From the NCBI RefSeq assembly GCF_036511935.1, contig NZ_AP028878.1:4402001-4466000 (forward strand): DNA of 64,000 nucleotides. The letters are read 5' to 3'. The translations under genes and the position numbers were made by a program. The notes under the pieces are model-generated. The model was not told the DNA's origin. It saw only the letters and a program-made list of their open reading frames with translations, and did no database searches. This stretch comes from Marinobacter nanhaiticus D15-8W. Lineage in GTDB: Bacteria > Pseudomonadota > Gammaproteobacteria > Pseudomonadales > Oleiphilaceae. Of this stretch, positions 61,547-64,000 are shown in pieces. Position 1 is the stretch's first letter. Every line of letters begins with the position of its first letter.

Positions 61547-62980
61547 ATGACACGCTCAAGAACACCAATGACCTCCGTTGACCGATCCTGGTTACGGATG
61601 GAATCCCCTGAAAGTCCCATGATGATCGGCGTTGTGCTGGTGTTCGACGAGCCTATTTCGCTCGTACGCCTGCGCCACGTACTGGAGGAACGCTTCCTGC
61701 ATTTTCGCCGGTTTCGGCAAACCGTAACCCAAATCGGTGATCGCACCTACTGGCAGGACGATCCCTCCTTCGATCTCGACAATCACATCCAGGTCATCGC
61801 GCTGCCAGGGAAGGCGGACCAGGACGCACTGCAGAACATGGCCAGCGACCTCAATAGCTCGCCGCTCAACCCCTACCGCCCGCTCTGGCAGATTCACTAT
61901 GTCGACAACTACCAGGACGGCTGCGCGCTCATCGTACGCATTCACCATTGCATCGCCGACGGCATTTCGCTCGTTCGCGTGCTCATGGCCCTGACTGACG
62001 AAGCACCTGGCCGCCACCTGCACTCCGTCCCCCGTGTCGAATACCACAAAGAAACGCGCTGGGAACGGCTGCGCCGCGCCGCCAGGGAACTGCGCCACAG
62101 CGCTGCCACTGGACTCGAGCAGCTCTGGCATTTCCGCAAGAGCGTCCAGGAAAAACCAACCTATGCATTCAAGTTCCTGCGCACCAGCGGCCAGATCGGA
62201 ATGGAATGCGCCAAGCTCGCACTCGCACCCTCGGATCCGCCGACGTTACTGCGAGGCTCGCTGACTGGTCGCAAGCGGGTGGCATGGGCCGATCCATTGC
62301 CGTTAAAAGAGGTCAAGGATACCGCCAGGGCGCTCAAGGGCACCGTCAATGATGTATTGATGACCGCGGCCACCGGCGCCATTCACCAGTACCTGATCGA
62401 CCAGAACGAAACACCACCGGACTGCGGTATCCGTGTGGCTGTGCCCTTCAACCTGCGGCCTTTACGCCAACCAGTGGAAACCCTGGGCAACCAGTTCGGC
62501 CTTGTCCTGGTACCGCTTCCGGTGGACGTGGCATGTCCGCGCATGCGCTTTCGCCAAGTGCAGGACCACATGAACCGCCTGAAGCGCTCCTGGCAGGCAC
62601 AGGTCACCTATAGCCTGCTGGACTTGTTCGGCAAGGGGCCGGACATTCTCGAACGCCGTGCACTGAACTTGCTCAGCCGCAAGGCGTCAGCCGTACTGAC
62701 CAATGTGCCCGGTCCGCGCAAACACGTGTACCTGGCGGGCGCCAGGCTCTCACAACCCATGTTCTGGGTGCCCCAGACCGGCGGTATCGGTATCGGACTT
62801 AGCATCTTCAGCTACGCCGATACCGTGCAGTTCGGCATCATTGTCGACAAGAACCTGGCAGTAGACCCAGCTCGGGTGATGGACGCCTTCTCCCAGAGCT
62901 TTGCCGACCTGCAAAGCGCTGCCGGCAAACCCGGCACCTATCCCCAGGTAGAACGTCGCCGCGCCGCCGCATCGTTATAG
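61547..62980 (+). CDS. Wax ester synthase / diacylglycerol acyltransferase
   Basis: WS/DGAT enzymes join acyl-CoA to fatty alcohols or diacylglycerol for storage lipid. The 477-residue protein has the catalytic HHxxxDG motif (HHCIADG, H133-G139), the PLWQIHYVD segment, and the C-terminal NVPGPRKHVYLAGA block. ATG at 61547 (MTRSRTPMTSVDRSWLRME) is preceded by GAGAGGG; a longer in-frame stretch upstream has no ribosome site. The gene sits between smpB and ssrA. Marinobacter genomes carry several WS/DGAT paralogues; which lipid this one makes is unknown. Confidence 0.92.
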   Translation: MTRSRTPMTSVDRSWLRMESPESPMMIGVVLVFDEPISLVRLRHVLEERFLHFRRFRQTVTQIGDRTYWQDDPSFDLDNHIQVIALPGKADQDALQNMASDLNSSPLNPYRPLWQIHYVDNYQDGCALIVRIHHCIADGISLVRVLMALTDEAPGRHLHSVPRVEYHKETRWERLRRAARELRHSAATGLEQLWHFRKSVQEKPTYAFKFLRTSGQIGMECAKLALAPSDPPTLLRGSLTGRKRVAWADPLPLKEVKDTARALKGTVNDVLMTAATGAIHQYLIDQNETPPDCGIRVAVPFNLRPLRQPVETLGNQFGLVLVPLPVDVACPRMRFRQVQDHMNRLKRSWQAQVTYSLLDLFGKGPDILERRALNLLSRKASAVLTNVPGPRKHVYLAGARLSQPMFWVPQTGGIGIGLSIFSYADTVQFGIIVDKNLAVDPARVMDAFSQSFADLQSAAGKPGTYPQVERRRAAASL

Positions 62981-63032
62981 GCCAAACAACCAAAACTAAG
63001 GGCAAATACGGAGCCAGTCTGCAATTTAAGCC

Positions 63033-63062
63033 TTGAAGTCGCCAGCTTCGGCCCCATATACT
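63033..63062 (+). promoter_or_regulatory. Candidate promoter of ssrA
   Basis: TTGAAG and TATACT are 18 bp apart and end 11 bp before the mature tmRNA 5' end. Confidence 0.55.
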
Positions 63063-63073
63063 TTCATGCAAAG

Positions 63074-63438
63074 GGGGACGACATGGCTTCGACGCCGGTT
63101 GCGAACCCTTGGGTGCATGTCGAGATGGCAGCGAATCTCGTAAATCCAAAGCTGCTTTAAAATAGTCGCAAACGACGAAAACTACGCACTGGCAGCGTAA
63201 GCTGCCGGTCGTCCTGGCTGGGGCGCCTATAACCCAGTAGCAACATCCCAGGACGTCATCGCTTATAGGATGCTCTATCAGTCAGAGCTCACTGGCTGAT
63301 AGCTAAGATATAAAGAGCTCGCCTCTTGCGCCCTGACCTTCGGGCCGCTTGAGGTTAAATCAATAGAAGGAAACTAAGCATGTAGATCTCAAGGCAGAGT
63401 ACTGGCGGACGCGGGTTCGATTCCCGCCGTCTCCACCA
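63074..63438 (+). ncRNA. ssrA: tmRNA (ssrA)
   Basis: The 5' end GGGGACGACATGG pairs with the 3' CGTCTCC-ACCA to form the tRNA-like acceptor; the T-arm GCGGGTTCGATTCCCGC is clear. The tag reading frame at 63168-63200 encodes ANDENYALAA and a stop, with the resume codon GCA after TAGTC. Length about 365 nt is normal. The 3' end serves as the integration site of the element that starts next. Confidence 0.97.
63409..63438. other. Probable attachment site (attL) at ssrA 3' end
   Basis: An integrase gene begins 175 bp downstream and points away from ssrA. The T-arm and acceptor end of tmRNA are standard targets for such integrases, which restore the gene end. The exact core and the matching attR lie outside what can be proved here. 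Confidence 0.55.
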
Positions 63439-63482
63439 ACCAAGAGTTTCAGGAGGTCCAGCGAGATCCACTGAAACGCCCT

Positions 63483-63507
63483 AAAGCCCCGGAAACGGGG
63501 CTTTTTT
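63483..63507 (+). terminator. Terminator after ssrA
   Basis: AAGCCCCG-gaaa-CGGGGCTT followed by a T-run, about 45 bp after the tmRNA end. If the element integrated at the CCA end, this terminator belongs to the element side. Confidence 0.88.
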
Positions 63508-63552
63508 ATGCCTGCTACATCCATGTTGATCCATTGGCATCCACGCTCACTT

Positions 63553-63600
63553 GTGGGTAACATTGTGGGTAACAGCACTTTTTCAGAAGTCGTTACCCAC
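63553..63600. repeat. GTGGGTAAC repeats, candidate integrase arm sites
   Basis: GTGGGTAAC occurs at 63553-63561 and 63565-63573 as direct repeats, and inverted (GTTACCCAC) at 63592-63600; another inverted copy is at 63789-63797 inside the integrase gene. Spaced short repeats between an att core and int are typical of arm-type binding sites. Confidence 0.5.
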
Positions 63601-63613
63601 AAAACGGACAATC

Positions 63614-64000
63614 ATGGCCCGCCAACTTAATAAGCTCTCCGCTAACGAAGTGAAAAATGCCAAAGGTTCCGAGAAGATACGGAAGCTGGCAGACGGTGGC
63701 GGCCTGACACTGATCATCAAAGGCGAGTCCAAATATTGGTGGCTAAGGTATCGTTTTGCGGGTAACGAGAAGACTCTATCGCTGGGCAGTTACCCACAAG
63801 TGTCTCTCGCCGATGCTCGCCGAGCTCGCGATGAAGCCAGGGCATTACTCCAGCAGAACACCGACCCCAGCGCTCACCGACAGCGGGCGTCTACACAGCG
63901 AGTATCAGACGGCGAGAATACCTTTCGCACGCTCTGTGAAGACTGGTACAAGCAGAAGCACTCCGTTGAAGTAACGGAGGCGCACGCAGTCCGGAACTGG
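63614..64000 (+). CDS. Tyrosine site-specific integrase, N-terminal part (runs off the window)
   Basis: The frame from ATG at 63614 stays open to the window end (129 codons), so no stop is visible. It begins MARQLNKLSANEVKNAKG and has the DUF4102-type arm-binding domain: LADGGGLTLIIKG, KYWWLRYRFAGNEKTLSLGSYP-like segment (about 40-62) and SLADARRARDEARALL. The core-binding domain begins near FRTLCEDWYKQKH. This P4/CP4-57-like integrase family commonly targets tRNA and ssrA ends. The catalytic R-H-R-Y residues lie beyond the window. Confidence 0.92.
   Translation, partial: MARQLNKLSANEVKNAKGSEKIRKLADGGGLTLIIKGESKYWWLRYRFAGNEKTLSLGSYPQVSLADARRARDEARALLQQNTDPSAHRQRASTQRVSDGENTFRTLCEDWYKQKHSVEVTEAHAVRNW

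Noticed and set aside
63360..63611. 83-codon minus-strand frame over the ssrA 3' end
   Set aside because: It is antisense to tmRNA and the terminator. Such frames are a common misannotation at tRNA-like ends.

Overview
The window is a high-GC gammaproteobacterial chromosome segment. The best fit is a marine, Marinobacter-like organism. The clues are: the housekeeping order grpE-dnaK-dnaJ-dapB-carA-carB-greA / rlmE-ftsH-folP-glmM-tpiA-secG-tRNA-Leu-rimP-nusA-infB-rbfA-truB-rpsO-pnp; a wax ester synthase/diacylglycerol acyltransferase beside smpB; a short Pseudomonas-type Fur; and an ssrA gene whose tag reads ANDENYALAA. Assignment below family level is inference.

Layout. 1-240: dispersed palindromic repeats. 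252-4959: aceE-aceF (pyruvate dehydrogenase E1 and a three-lipoyl-domain E2), minus strand. 5638-8467: translationally coupled lutABC lactate-oxidation operon behind two operator-like palindromes. 8879-10255: lysine 2,3-aminomutase-family radical SAM enzyme. 10476-11699: cnoX-type thioredoxin and a small HNH protein, with a sigma32-like promoter. 11867-14302: Lon. 14560-16131: Aer-like chemoreceptor with a good sigma28 promoter. 16331-18261: MarR regulator and a TPR membrane protein. 18464-23452: complete livJHMGF-type branched-chain amino acid ABC transporter. 23553-27569: envelope proteins of unknown role (lipoprotein, DUF3015, DUF4105, lipid-anchored alpha/beta hydrolase). 27607-27875: tandem copies of the dispersed repeat. 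27957-54792: a long minus-strand block for translation, transcription, RNA decay, protein quality control, pyrimidine/arginine and lysine precursors, and heat shock, interrupted only by yhbY on the plus strand. 55058-56737: recN behind two LexA boxes. 57058-58702: fur, bamE, rnfH and ratA. 58760-60439: a neurotransmitter:sodium symporter. 60881-63438: smpB, wax ester synthase, ssrA. 63614-64000: start of a tyrosine integrase, the edge of an element inserted at the 3' end of ssrA.

How the genes work together. The sensory and carbon genes (lutABC, aceEF, liv, NSS transporter, WS/DGAT) suggest a heterotroph that takes up amino acids and lactate and may store wax esters or triacylglycerol. The core block is syntenic with other gammaproteobacteria. 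Its variable parts are the leaders and intergenic palindromes: a promoter-plus-terminator leader before rimP-nusA, a MITE-like element before carA, and a long rpsO-pnp spacer.

The most promising place for an undescribed system is the ssrA-integrated element, of which only the integrase end lies in the window. No CRISPR array, rRNA or complete insertion sequence was seen. Several genes appear to use non-ATG starts (pnp GTG; the lipoprotein GTG; lon possibly GTG; rimP, rlmE and carA TTG), each placed by Shine-Dalgarno spacing and family length.
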